From Cryptomeria japonica (lineage: Eukaryota; Streptophyta; Pinopsida; Cupressales; Cupressaceae): a DNA stretch of 64,000 nucleotides. Where the stretch lies: NCBI RefSeq assembly GCF_030272615.1, contig NC_081414.1, positions 809,323,069 to 809,387,068 on the forward strand, read 5' to 3'. Of this stretch, positions 25,575-36,984 are shown in pieces. A program made the translations under genes and the position numbers. A model generated the notes under the pieces. The model saw nothing but the letters and a program-made list of their open reading frames with translations, made no database searches and was not told the DNA's origin. How positions within the stretch are numbered: position 1 is the stretch's first letter; every line of letters starts with the position of its first letter.

Positions 25575-26040
25575 GTTTTAGCGTTTTAGTGCGTCAAAGT
25601 CGTAGATTAGTGCATACGAAGTTTTAAGTAGCGCATCAAGTCTATTTTAGGGGTGCGTCCGAAATAAAATAGGGTAGCGCATAAGAAATATAGGTTAACG
25701 CATAGACGCAGAATAGCACATGGTGATAGTCGGGTAGCGCGTTAGGTCAACAGGTTAGCGCGCATGGTAGACCTAGCGTATAGGGGTCACAGGGGTTCAC
25801 ATGGGTAAGGGGGTTTAGTGTGTAGGGCTAACCTAGCGCATAGGGTCAAACAGGTAGCGCCTGGGAGGTATAGATTAGCGCGTGGGTAGGGTTTAGCACA
25901 TAGGGTGGATTAGGTTGCACATGGGAGGAAAGATTTAGTGCATAGGGTAAATAGATTAGCGCGTAGGAAAGACAGCCTAGTGCATGGGTGAAGTTTAGCG
26001 CAGCGGGAGTCTGTTTTAGCGCATCTGGAAAAAATTTTGC
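25575..26040 (+). repeat. TTAGCGCAT / TTAGCGCGT motif array (intron copy)
   Basis: Dispersed short motif with variable spacers; examples are GTAGCGCATCAAG, GGTAGCGCATAAG, GGTTAGCGCGCATGG, CCTAGCGCATAGGG, GATTAGCGCGTGGG and TTTTAGCGCATCTGG. CpG decay versions (TTAGTGCAT, TTAGCACAT) are mixed in. Spacers are not conserved, so this is neither a simple satellite nor a CRISPR array. Confidence 0.85.
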
Positions 26041-26209
26041 AAGATGAGGTGTTTGGTAAATTTGTTGTCTGTTGTTATGATTTTATAGATTTATCCAATA
26101 TGAGTGTCGATATAACTTGTTTTGATTTTTGATTTTTCAAGTTATGTATAGATATCAATGTGGTGTTTTGATCAAAATATGATTAATTTGCATACCCTAT
26201 TTCAAGTTC

Positions 26210-26395
26210 AATGTGTGAAGCCTGATTTGTGTTACAAGCCGGTATGGGTTGGAAACTTGAGTTGTGTCACAAGCTGATATGGGTGGGAAACTTGAGTTGT
26301 TTTACAAGTTTATGTGATTGTGGAGACTTGAGTTGTGTTACAAGTTTTGATATGGTTTTTGATAACTTGAGTTGTTTTACAAGTTGATATGAAAT
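26210..26395 (+). repeat. short tandem repeat in the PMD intron
   Basis: Four or five copies of a phrase like GAAACTTGAGTTGTGTTACAAG with a period of about 40-55 bases and drift between units. Confidence 0.7.
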
Positions 26396-26515
26396 GATAA
26401 GATTTTGAACTTGATGTAGATGAGAAAATTGCTTCATGTTGTTGATGTGAGTTTGATTTTGATATCTTTGTTTTAATGTGGAAATTGATATTGAATTTGT
26501 TTTGCTTGTTGATAG

Positions 26516-27823
26516 GAGCGCTTGGGTGTGGTTCAGTCGCGGGAGAGATTTCTGAGACCATGGTCATTGATACCGCGGTTAACCCAGGCTGATCTAGACA
26601 TCATTGAGAGATGTGGATTGACCTCCCTTTTGGATATGCCTCGGTTCACTGTGAATTGGGGGCTACTAACAGCATTGGCAGAGAGGTGGCATAGCGACAC
26701 AAACACCTTCCATTTTGTGACCGGAGAGATGACAGTCACACCAGAGGACTATTACAGGATCCTGTAGATTCTCGTAGTAGGTGCACTACTACCGTATGAG
26801 CAGTCAGAGGAGGGTGGGACAAAGGCACTGCATCGTATCTTCCATGATGAGACAGTTTGTGGTTATGAGATCTCGTGGTAGGAGTTCTTAGACCTAGATT
26901 ATGCCCCACTTCCATCTATACTAGTAGGGTTCATTGGTGGATTCCTTTGTCCTGATCGCAGGTCAAAGGGATTCTCTATGGGATGGGGATTGGTATTGGA
27001 GGAGATGGTCACACAGGGGCAGAGATTTTCATGGGGATCAGCTATGCTGGCCCATCTGTACAGGGGCCTACATGAGGTGGTATACCTCGGTTACGACAGT
27101 TTGTCAGCTAGCGTGACACTGTTACAGGTATGGTGCTGGGAGCACATTCCAGTGGCGAGGCCACTAGCATATAGAGACAGGCCCATGGGGTGCGCATATG
27201 CGTATGGATACAGGGGTCTAGTTGTCCAGTGCAAGCTGGGCAAACTAGAGCATTGGAGGAGAGTGCTTGATGATATAGATACGGTCACCTGGTGACCGTA
27301 TACAGGATGCGAGGTGTGGGCAGAGGATGGGCTGTAGATGCCCTTTGTTTTTATGACCAGATACCTGATCGGGAGGACCCCGTTTGTGATAGAGAGGTTT
27401 GTGGTGACCCAAGTTTTGAGACAGTTTGGGCACCAGTAGGGTATTCCACAGGGAGCGTGCCTATATGCACACCGGAGGCAGGATGTAGCGGATTGGGGCC
27501 CGACCATTGATAGCGTAGTGGCGGTGGAGGAGTTTGTCGGGTTGGCGGGGCAGATATCGGATTATGCCCTGGAGATTCAGGATGCGGGCATAACCGATGA
27601 GTTTGCCAGATTGTTTGCTGCGCAGGCGGTAGCCAGGATATATGGTCCTGAGGAGATGAGGCCAGCTTTTGATTCCGATGAGGAGGAGGGAGAGGGAGAT
27701 GATGATGATGATGATGATGGAGAGGATGGAGGAGATGGACGAGGGAGAGGAGCCAGAGGGAGGCGGGGAGGTAGAGGGAGGAGAGGAGATAGGGGTGTGG
27801 AGAGAGTGGTGAGATAGGGGGTG
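26516..27823 (+). pseudogene. PMD gene of element A, exon 2 (before the element C insertion)
   Basis: This encodes the plant mobile domain, a family known from host MAIN/MAIL-type proteins and from transposable elements. Visible blocks: LTQADLDIIERCGLTSLLDM, a variable helix with WGLLTALAERWHSDTNTFHF, the signature GEMTVTPEDYYRIL, then GWGLVLEEMVTQGQRFSWGS, LLQVWCWEHIPVARPLA and a WRRVLDDIDTVTW part. An acidic tail (EEEGEGDDDDDDDGEDGG) and a Gly/Arg-rich run (GRGRGARGRRGGRGRRG) follow. The frame is one piece with stops at 26765, 26879, 27292, about 27334, about 27454 and 27815, mostly explainable as CAG/TGG/CGA turned to stops. No phosphatase domain is attached. Element C sits just after the Gly/Arg run, and the frame continues at 36118. 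Confidence 0.85.
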
Positions 27824-29495
27824 TGTGTGGGAGAAAAAGTGACACTAAGCAAACATGCCCTAATCTCACTTTCAACCACACACTTGTGGAATACGAAAGA
27901 GCCTAGAGGTAACACACAATTGGCTACTTCTTTTTGTGGAAGAGAGAGCCACGGGCTACCTATTAGGATTTCTATTCCTTTGTTGTAATAGAAAGATGAA
28001 ATGATGCAAGTTCAATCCCAAACCCCAAAGTGCAAGTATGAACTAATAACAAGATTTGCAGAATTGAACTTAAATAATGGAAAGCTGTAAACACAAGGAC
28101 AAGACAAGAATGTAAATGCGTACCTGGTGTTGAAATTTGAGTGGAAATGTTCGGAACGGGGGCGCGGGCGCCACTGTCCTGATTTTGCACCTGAAACTGC
28201 TCCGAAAACTGTTGTTTTTGCACTCTAGAAAAGCTGTCAAAAATGCTGAAAATGCTGTCTGTCAGGAGGACCAGGGCGCCCAGCGCCCCTGTCCCAGGGA
28301 CCAGGGTGCCTAGCGCCCTTGTCCTGGCAGGACCAGGGCACCCCACGCCCCTGTCCTGGTCTTTTTCTCTGAAACTTGGTGTGTAGTTCTGTCTCGGTCT
28401 GCTTCTTTCGGATCTGCAACTTGCGGCGTCGTCTGAATTCCGAAACCTACACTTATATCTGAAAAGGTGTGGTGGGCAGCTATATAGGGTTTTGCCTTAG
28501 TCAAACCCCCGCTTCGGTGATTTCCACCTCCATGAATAGCCAAGTTGTATTGTAAAATGTATTGTGTGTGCAGACCTAGTGTGTGTGCAAGGTCCTTAAA
28601 TGCAAGAAAGCAAACTAGAGCAACCTAGAAAGTAAACCCTAATTGCTTGTAAATGATAATGTAAATGCTCTAAATCAAGATGCAAAGTGATCTAAAGCAT
28701 GAATAAAGGATATATTGAAGCTTATGCAAAGACATGAAAACAACATGAAATCATACCCAACCCTCAAGGGAGGAGTACAAGCCAATCTTCAGTCGGTAAT
28801 CTCCTATTGTTCTTCAATGTCTCCCAAGCCCTAAATGAATGAAATTGATGAATGCTTGATGGATGGATGTTGAATGTTATTGAAGTCTTCAAAGATCTAC
28901 TCTTTCGCTGCATAGAAGGTCCTCGAAAGCCAAAATTCGGATCCTTTCAAATGAAGAAAGAGAGCTCTTATGTATGAAACCCTAGGTCTTAATTTCAACT
29001 TTAGGCCGACTTAGAGATTGAATCTCCCGCCAATTTCTTGGGGTTAAGCTTTATTTTATGATTGGATCGTGCTCCTAAAATTTTGGGAAAAATGTCCGGG
29101 ACCATGTTGCACTCCGGGCGCCATGGTCCTGACAACTTTTCACCAAATTTTCAGGACTGTCGGATATGATGATTTTAGAGAGAATCCCGAAGTTACAGGT
29201 GATTTCGAGATGTTTTGACCCCCGAAATCAAGCCCCCAAGTTCAAAATAGGACCTAATTAGGGTTTTTGATTAAATGATGTATAGGAGGAATAAAATGAA
29301 AAGGGCACACTTTAATGAAAGGGCCCAACTTTATGATATGGGAGATGATAAAATAGAACCTTAGACCTAATTAATTTAATTAATTAAGTGCTAAAGGGGA
29401 AATGTAATGCAAAATGCAAAATGCGCCAAGGCGGGTGCTAAACTAGGTGTGAAATTGTACTGCTTTAGCAAGTGCGTACAATTTACGATGCTACA
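27824..29495 (-). repeat. 3' LTR of element C
   Basis: Plus-strand text starts TGTGTGGGAGAAAAAGTGAC and ends TTACGATGCTACA. On the sense strand a TATATAG string (around 28480-28488) is the likely TATA box. The R/U5 side includes a GC-rich array around 28140-28362. Confidence 0.93.
28140..28362. repeat. GC-rich GGACCAGGGCGCC array in the element C LTR
   Basis: Units like GGACCAGGGCGCCCAGCGCCC and CAGGACCAGGGCACCCCACG recur about three to four times at a period near 28-32 bases, with an outlying GGGCGCGGGCGCCACTGTCC. They are partly self-complementary (GGGCGCC). The same array is in the other LTR (34757-34979). A related CCGGGCGCCATGGTCCTG lies near 29115. Confidence 0.75.
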
Positions 29496-31174
29496 TTTAG
29501 CCCCCACTTTAGTGGTCATATGAACACTACGTGCATATGCAAGCTAAAGTACAGAAAAGTAAACATTATTTGAAAAAGGATATATCCATAAGTCTGTCGA
29601 ACGAAGCCCCCAGCAGTATCTGCAGTACACAGTTAGGAACCACAACCTACAAAACCACATGTTAGATCACAAAATCACCTAATGCTTACTAAGGAAGGTG
29701 ATAAAAATTCGAGGGTAGCTATATGCCCCCCCCTGTTTCGGCTTGCTAATTTTAGTGAGTTGAAACAAGGTATCATGTTTACCACTTCGAATTGTTAAAG
29801 AAAATTGATGACAAATGCTCACAAGAAGATTTGATATGAGATCAAAAACTAATGGAGAATCATTTGGTAAGAAAGAGGATTAAATCTCAATTCCAACACA
29901 ACAAAGAGTGTGAGGATTTGAGAGTTCTCTAACACAAGATGAAGGATGTAAATGGAAACAAAATGCAAAGAGAAGAAAAGAAAGGAAAAAAGCATGAATA
30001 CACACATTGGTGATCCATGAGAAGAATAGTGAGAGAGAAAACATGGACTTCTCGCCCCTAGATCTTGTCTAGGTGATCCATGGGAAAAAGGACATGGAAA
30101 ACTAGCCCCTAGAGTCTGTCTAGGTGATCCATGTAAGGGAGGAGAGTGAGAAAGTCTAGCCTTATGCCGCTAGTTCCACTCAACCTCGTGCATGTGTGTG
30201 TAAGGGAGGTTAGAAGCACCTCATAGGAGTCTATGCCCGAGTATGCTACAACTTGTATATGTATAGTACAAAAGCGTGACATCTCACTCTAAGAGTCTGT
30301 GCTCTGGTTCCGAGAATAATCACCTTGCATAAAAGAAAAATGGAGACATCTCACTCTAAGAGTCTGTGCTCTGGTTCTGAGAATGACCCATTGCTCAAAA
30401 AGTGTAATGTTTATGTCATAAGCAAAGTAGAACAAGGATACCTACCTTCATCACAAAAGAAAATACCCCAAAAATGCAACAATGTCATAGATCCAAGCAA
30501 GAGAGTTTTGCACTCTTTAAGCAAGGATAAGATAGTTGAAAAGGGATATCTTGTAGTAAAGGAGATCCTTAGAGGAGAAGAGATCTTTGTACAAAAGACA
30601 CCTATCCCCGAGAGGAATTGTCTTAGACAAATATAACATCTTCTAGAATAAGACAAAGAAGAGAATAAGAATGCAATACCTTCTTTCGCGAGGTGAAAGT
30701 GATTCTTAATGAAGGATGACGCTCTTTTTAACCCAATTGGGAGAGTGAATTCATTATGGATGTATTTTACCAAGTGCAAAAGAGGTTGTAGTCAAGGACT
30801 TACACCTCTTGTAAGAGAGAATCCTTGAACAAACAACAACAAATGCATACAAGGAATAACATCAAGTAATAAATTTCACACCATCCACGAAATAGGAAAA
30901 AGTGGATCCTTAGATAAAAATAAGGAAAGATCATTGCCTCAATGAGAAGGACTTACACAATCTTCTAGGGAGAGATTTGGACATAAGCAAAAGAAGAGAT
31001 GTATGAAATCACTCTTGTCCCCATAGGAACAAGAGATAACATAGAAAAATTAGGCTATTATGTTGCTTCAAAAATATGATTGCACTTGCAATTGTACCAT
31101 CATGAATGACAATGAGCCCCAGTAAATGAGCTACTAATGTCACATAATGATGAGCAACATAATAGCCATTAATG
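29496..31174. other. element C non-coding 3' region
   Basis: In element sense this follows the protein frame. It includes the polypurine tract (complement of 29496-29512, AAAGTGGGGGCTAAA next to LTR start TGTAGC). It also has direct repeats such as CATCTCACTCTAAGAGTCTG at 30279 and 30348 and CTAGGTGATCCATG-type phrases near 30070 and 30125. No domain-bearing frame was found on either strand. Confidence 0.65.
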
Positions 31175-34100
31175 TTATTTAAAGACATGATAGACTAAAT
31201 GAGGTATTTGAATATGACATGTTAAATGCTCAACTATAAGTGAGATCAAAAACATGTATAAAATGATAAAAATTGAAGAAGAAAAGTCACATGAAATCTT
31301 AGAAGAGGGATGAGTGTAATTTATTAGAGCCTTATCCCTAGAGGAAAGGACTTTATGATGAATAGGAGATAAAGATTCATAAGTGGATTTAGAAATTTGA
31401 GGGGATTCATAAAGAGATTTGTTCATTGCCAAAATTTCCTTATGAGGGGAATGAGAGTTGATAGAAGTAGAAGATGATTTAGTTGAAGTGAGATCATCAT
31501 CACTACTAAATATAGCATTCACATTGAAAGATGGTCTTTTAGATGCTTTAGTGCATTTGCAGGGATTGTAGCCAAGTCCAAAGGCATAATTGTGAAAATT
31601 AGTCTCTAGAGGAACCTTCATCCCTTGTTCATGAGCGCCACAACCATTTCCATGATACCCATGCTTAGCAAAAATGCGAAAACCACGACCATAACGATCA
31701 GCCATTTCAGAAAGAGAAGGTGGTTTTTCATAAGACAAAGAATCAAACTCTTCAGAATTAGAAGTGTGAGGAGAAGAAGTTTGAGAAGCGGCCACAAAAT
31801 TATTGCTCATAGGTTCAGGTAAGATTGATTGATCTCTAGTTTCTTCCTTCTCTTTAACTTTAAGCTCTCTAGGAGGAACCCTATACTCACCTACAAAGGT
31901 GGGATTAAAGTCAAGAGATCCCCAATCGTCTTCTGCGAGAACCTTCTTAGCATCAAAAGCCTTTTCATGTGTAGATTCAAGTCGAGAAGGATCTTCTTCA
32001 GGAGCTTCAGACTCATCCAAAGAATTTTGATTATCAGAGGGTGATGATTCATCCATAGGTATCTTATTTAAAGAGTCATCATTAGAAGAGGAAGATTTAG
32101 AAGAACTCCCTTTAGAAGTAGATGTTTGCAAACAAGCCTGAAGATTAGTATCACCTATCAAGGTACATGTCTTATTGTTATAAATAAATTTAACTTGTCT
32201 ATGCAATGTAGAGGGGACAACTTGCATACTGTGAATCCAAGGTCTCCCTAATAACAAGTTGTATGTTAGATTTCCCGACATAACATGGATAGGAGTAGGC
32301 AAAGTAACAGGTCCCACTGTGATGGGTAAGGTGATAATACCTAATGAAGACTTAGCCACATTATCAAAGCCTTGAATGGGACGAGAGTCAGGCTCAATAA
32401 GGGATGTATCCACATTCATCTTATGCAATAGATTAATGCTACACACATTAAGGCCAGAGCCATTATCTACCAGTGTTCATCTTATAGCAGTGTCATTTAT
32501 GATAACCACAATCATCAAGGGATCATATTGATGTTGAATTTCACTAGTAGGCAACTCATCTTGAGTAAACACAATTTGAGCTTTAGGATTCATCATAGAG
32601 TTAACCAAAGACACTATATTACTAGATGTATTAGGTGGAGGAACATTCAAATCCTTCAAGGCATCTTGTAACATTCCATGATGAGCGGAAGAAGTTTGGA
32701 TCAAATCCCAAAGGGATATCTTAGCAGGGGTAGCTTTAAGTTGTTCTATGAGATCATATTCCTTACCAAGAACTTGTGAAATCCATGGAGCTTGTGGAAG
32801 AATTGGTTGAGGATTAGGAAGAGACACTGGAGTAACAGGAGGAAGATTAGGCTGCCTATTATTTCTAGTATTATAAGTATGGGCAACCGCATGATAACTC
32901 TCTCTAGTCATTTGCTTAGCATACTCATAAGGGCTCTTAGTAGAATAACCTCCTTGCACAGTAATAATAGGTTTCTTAGGAGTGCAAAAAGAATCATTAG
33001 CATAACCGCCTTGAACCACTAAGATAGGCTTATTTAAAGGTTGAGAATTTTGAGAAGGACAAGCACCTTGGACAGTGAAGAGAGGTTTGTTAGGTGTCTC
33101 ATTCACATGTATCAAATTGATTGAGGATGGTTTAGAGGAATGAACAAAAGTGTTGGAAGAATTATTGATAGTCTTCTCTTGCACTAAAATCTTATCACAG
33201 ATCAAATCAATTTTAGGAGAGAGACAAGGGATAGGCATTGATGTTCTAGTAGGAAGAGTAATACTAGGAAAGGTCATATCATCCTTTATCATCAAAGGAT
33301 CTACATGGGGAATAAACTCTCTAGGAGAAGGATTAACATTACTCTCTAAAGTCTCACTTTTAAGAGGGAGATCTTTGAAAGACATGTTAACCATCTTGCT
33401 TTGAACTAGGGTTTCCTTATGAGTAGAACCAAGTTGAGGAGAGGGAGACGCTTTATTTTTAGAGGGAGAATAATTAAGATTCAAGGAAGGGGAGAAACTA
33501 TCAAGGGAGTTTCCAATCTTGATTTCATCCCCTTTGGCTGGGGGTAGAGAATAATCTATACCTTCTTCTAATGGTTCATCCCAAATAGTGAGGTTGTTGA
33601 AAGGAATGTTTGAAGTATTGTCAATTTCGGGAGAGGAGATAACATTGTTTATTAATTCCTCATCCTTAGGAGGGAGAGCATAAATAGATGTGTTAAACTC
33701 ATCCTCTTTCCTCAAAATATGTTCAATAGGGGAGAGAGAATTAAGGAAATTGCTTATTATTTCATCTTCTTTCTCTAAGGGATGATTATGGGTAAGACCA
33801 ACTTTAGGAGAAGGGTAAGCATTTACCATTAATTCATCATCTCTAGTGGGAATTTTGTTGGAAAAGGAAAGGCCATCACTAGGAAATGTAGGGATAATGT
33901 CATCTTCTTGCACAAAAGGATCCTCATGAAGGGAGTGTTTTTTAGGAGACACAAAGGCATCAAGGGCATCATTCAACAAAGCATGATCATATCTATTAAA
34001 AGGTTTATCTTTTGATTCAAAAGGAGATATCTCTTCATAGAGGGGATCATTGAAAACAACCATGTTACTAGATTTAGTGGAAGAGCTGATAGGAATGTAC

Positions 34101-34279
34101 CCTTGAGAGGAATCATTCGACTTATCTTTCTCATCACAACGAAATGGCATAGTAACAATGTTTATGAGTTTTTGGTAAAATGAATGTTTGGTATATTTAG
34201 GTTTCAAAAATTCATCTAAAGCTTCATCTAACTCATAATCATCACAAATATGAACATCTTGCAAATAAAAATCTGACAT
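31175..34279 (-). pseudogene. element C protein: acidic N-terminus, retropepsin, G-patch-like segment
   Basis: Starts at the ATG at 34279 (MSDFYLQDVHICDDYELDEA), 138 bases after the primer site. The frame is open for 600 codons, has one TGA (32474-32476, where Arg CGA is likely ancestral), and stays in frame for about 430 more. The first 400 residues are low-complexity and acidic, with degenerate repeats around SPK...EDE. Next is a linker also found in element A (YDLIEQLKATPAKISLWDLI in C, YDLVSQLRKTPAQISILELL in A). Then comes retropepsin: the active-site block LVDNGSGLNVCS just after the stop, and [22 protein letters not shown]-patch-like part follows (GYHGNGCGAHEQG, then FGLGYNPCK). No capsid or zinc knuckle is seen. 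The likely role is protease or regulator supplied in trans, or a leftover; function is inference. Confidence 0.82.
32474..32476 (-). other. single in-frame stop just before the protease active site of element C
   Basis: Between DTAIR and TLVDNGSGLN a TGA interrupts an otherwise open frame of more than 1,000 codons. CGA to TGA is a single C-to-T change. It could be plain decay or, less likely, a read-through site controlling protease output. Confidence 0.6.
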
Positions 34280-34417
34280 TTTGAAATTGCATAAAATTTA
34301 AACACACAATGCAAAGAAAAACACTTTTTTTTTTTTTCTTTTTAATGAAAATGAAATGAAAACACACTAAATCTAGATCCAGATCTAACAAATGCAATGC
34401 AAGAGGAAGCAATGATA

Positions 34418-34437
34418 GATTCACGTCGGGTTCACCA
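34418..34437 (-). promoter_or_regulatory. primer binding site of element C
   Basis: Minus strand TGGTGAACCCGACGTGAATC begins three bases after the LTR end. It is perfect in form (TGG start) but differs from the sites of A and B, so C uses another tRNA and is not a simple deletion of either. Confidence 0.75.
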
Positions 34438-34440
34438 AAA

Positions 34441-36112
34441 TGTGTGGGAGAAAAAGTGACACTAAGCAAACATGCCCTAATCTCACTTTCAACCACACAC
34501 TTGTGGAATACGAAAGAGCCTAGAGGTAACACACAATTGGCTACTTCTTTTTGTGGAAGAGAGAGCCACGGGCTACCTATTAGGATTTCTATTCCTTTGT
34601 TGTAATAGAAAGATGAAATGATGCAAGTTCAATCCCAAACCCCAAAGTGCAAGTATGAACTAATAACAAGATTTGCAGAATTGAACTTAAATAATGGAAA
34701 GCTGTAAACACAAGGACAAGACAAGAATGTAAATGCGTACCTGGTGTTGAAATTTGAGTGGAAATGTTCGGAACGGGGGCGCGGGCGCCACTGTCCTGAT
34801 TTTGCACCTGAAACTGCTCCGAAAACTGTTGTTTTTGCACTCTGGAAAAGCTGTCAAAAATGCTGAAAATGCTGTCTGTCAGGAGGACCAGGGCGCCCAG
34901 CGCCCCTATCCCAGGGACCAGGGCACCCAGCGCCCTTGTCCTGGCAGGACCAGGGCGCCCCACGCCCCTGTCCTGGTCTTTTTCTCTAAAACTTGGTGTG
35001 TAGTTCTGTCTCGGTCTGCTTCTTTCGGATCTGCAACTTGCGACGTCGTCTGAATTCTGAAACCTGCACTTATATCTGAAAAGGTGTGGTGGGCGGCTAT
35101 ATAGGGTTTTTCCTTAGTCAAACCCCCGCTTCGGTGATTTCCACCTCCACGAATAGCCAAGTTGTACTGTAAAATGTATTGTGTGTGCAGACCTAGTGTG
35201 TGTGCAAGGTCCTTAAATGCAAGAAAGCAAACTAGAGCAACCTAGAAAGTAAACCCTAATTGCTTGTAAATGATAATGTAAATGCTCTAAATCAAGATGC
35301 AAAGTGATCTAAAGCATGAATAAAGGATATATTGAAGCTTATGCAAAGACATGAAAACAACATGAAATCATACCCAACCCTCAAGGGAGGAGTACAAGCC
35401 AATCTTCAGTCGGTAATCTCCTATTGTTCTTCAATGTCTCCCAAGCCCTAAATGAATGAAATTGATGAATGCTTGATGGATGGATGTTGAATGTTATTGA
35501 AGTCTTCAAAGATCTACTCTTTCGCTGCATAGAAGGTCCTCGAAAGCCAAAATTCGGATCCTTTCAAATGAAGAAAGAGAGCTCTTATGTATGAAACCCT
35601 AGGTCTTAATTTCAACTTTAGGCCGACTTAGAGATTGAATCTCCCGCCAATTTCTTGGGGTTAAGCTTTATTTTATGATTGGATCGTGCTCCTAAAATTT
35701 TGGGAAAAATGTCCGGGACCATGTTGCACTCCGGGCGCCATGGTCCTGACAACTTTTCACCAAATTTTCAGGACTGTCGGATATGATGATTTTAGAGAGA
35801 ATCCCGAAGTTACAGGTGATTTCGAGATGTTTTGACCCCCGAAATCAAGCCCCCAAGTTCAAAATAGGACCTAATTAGGGTTTTTGATTAAATGATGTAT
35901 AGGAGGAATAAAATGAAAAGGGCACACTTTAATGAAAGGGCCCAACTTTATGATATGGGAGATGATAAAATAGAACCTTAGACCTAATTAATTTAATTAA
36001 TTAAGTGCTAAAGGGGAAATGTAATGCAAAATGCAAAATGCGCCAAGGCGGGTGCTAAACTAGGTGTGAAATTGTACTGCTTTAGCAAGTGCGTACAATT
36101 TACGACGCTACA
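34441..36112 (-). repeat. 5' LTR of element C
   Basis: Same length as the other LTR. Differences noticed are mostly C/T or G/A changes, many in CpG context. On the sense strand the CTATATAG string near 35093-35101 is the candidate TATA box, giving a U3 of about 1 kb and a U5 side of about 650 bases. Confidence 0.93.
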
Positions 36113-36117
36113 GGGTG

Positions 36118-36759
36118 ATAGACAGGGGGAGAGGTGGATTGGCGATTGGAGCCGATGGAGAGGGGAGAGTGGGGGAGGTGCTAGCTGCAGTGGGGGGTAC
36201 TGATGAGGCGAGGCGACCAGCGCAGAGGAGGAGGACAGATGTGCTCCCACCTCCAGCACCAAGGATAGGCCGAGTAGGAGGAGTTGCCCCTACATAGGTA
36301 CCACTACGGGTTCAGGCCCCTACACATATTGAGGATGCACAGATCTGAACCCTACAGGTGACTATATAGTAGCTGCAGGCACAGATTTTGACATATCAGT
36401 GGCAGATCGCACAGTTGACTACTGAGCAGGATGCCGAGATAGAGCGGAGGGGGTGAGTGGAGGAGCTGGTATCCAGCATGCAGAGAGCAGCGGCGGGTGG
36501 TCCGATGAGAGACACCCTGAGAGAGCTAGCATTGAGAGCTCAAGAGGTGGAGTACTATCGGTGGCACTATGAGGCTGTGGTACCCAGGGACCGGTGAGTA
36601 CAGAGCTTTACACAGCCGAGATCCAGTCGATCTCGAGATACTAGGTCGCGGTCTGAGAGCCGAGGTGTTACAGGGCTACCAAGACAGGACCCTCCTGGAG
36701 ATCCAGGGGCAGGTGCATCTGGAGCTAGACCATCTTCGTCAGGGGATAGTCATACTTGA
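36118..36759 (+). pseudogene. PMD gene of element A, exon 2 (after element C), with stop codon
   Basis: After removing element C and one GGGTG copy, base 27823 joins 36118 in the same reading frame. The continuation is Gly/Arg-rich, then proline-rich (VLPPPAPRIGRVGGVAPT), then a helical part with QWQIAQLTTEQDAEIERRG, MRDTLRELALRAQEVEYYRW and a Ser/Arg tail (RSRDTRSRSESRG). It ends at TGA 36757-36759. A few in-frame stops are present. With exon 1 the whole protein would be about 670 residues. The matching C-terminal part is visible in element B near 60760-60850 on the minus strand (VAVMRVERDTL). Confidence 0.72.
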
Positions 36760-36850
36760 GAGACGTGGTCTCTTTTGTATTTTTTATCATTGTTATTCTT
36801 TGTACTGGACACATTGTTGATATATTTTGTACCTTTTGATCATTTTTGAG

Positions 36851-36875
36851 ATATATATATATATATATATATATA
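36851..36875. repeat. (TA)n run after the PMD gene of element A
   Basis: 25 bases of AT repeat, about 15 bases after a TTTTGTACCTTTTGATC phrase. Element B has a (TA)n run at the equivalent place (60392-60424) next to TTTTGTACCTTTAAAC on the minus strand. Confidence 0.9.
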
Positions 36876-36984
36876 CGGCACCATTTTCTTTGATCATGTG
36901 GTGTGTTTATATGGATGCATGTTATGTGGGTTATTTCTTCATGATGATGCAATGCTTAAATATATGATATAATGTATGATGCAG

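Larger units (their letters stand above)
25500..26515 (+). other. intron of the PMD gene in element A, with TTAGCGCAT array
   Basis: It starts GTAAGT and ends TTGTTGATAG. Length is 1,016 bases. From about 25575 to 26040 it holds roughly 20 copies of TTAGCGCAT/TTAGCGCGT and variants at uneven spacing of about 20-35 bases. The last 450 bases have AACTTGAGTTGTGTTACAAG-type repeats (26210-26390). The same TTAGCGCAT motif fills parts of the element A leader (46480-46860, 48366-48655) in that leader's sense. Confidence 0.7.
27824..36112 (-). mobile_element. element C: non-autonomous gypsy element encoding only a protease-type protein
   Basis: Two 1,672-base LTRs (27824-29495 and 34441-36112) flank 4.9 kb. 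The target duplication GGGTG is perfect (27819-27823 and 36113-36117). In its sense (minus) the order is LTR, primer site, one long frame broken by a single TGA, 1.7 kb non-coding, polypurine tract, LTR. There is no reverse transcriptase, RNase H, integrase or capsid-like domain. I count only about a dozen single-base differences between the LTRs, so this is the youngest insertion in the window. It split the PMD gene of element A. Confidence 0.92.

Noticed and set aside
25575-26040. CRISPR-like look of the TTAGCGCAT array
   Set aside because: The motif is only about 9 bases, spacers vary in length, variants are frequent, and the setting is plant retrotransposon DNA.
27091-27915. Long minus-strand frames opposite the PMD exon (Pro/Ser-rich)
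   Set aside because: They are shadows of the Gly/Arg- and Asp-rich PMD coding strand.
27972-28543. Frames over the element C LTR (Gly/Ala/Leu-rich)
   Set aside because: They come from the GC-rich LTR array and appear in both LTRs; no start or domain support.
34242-34532. 96-codon minus-strand frame across the C LTR edge
   Set aside because: It spans the LTR and primer region; the real element C start at 34279 is in the protein frame listed.
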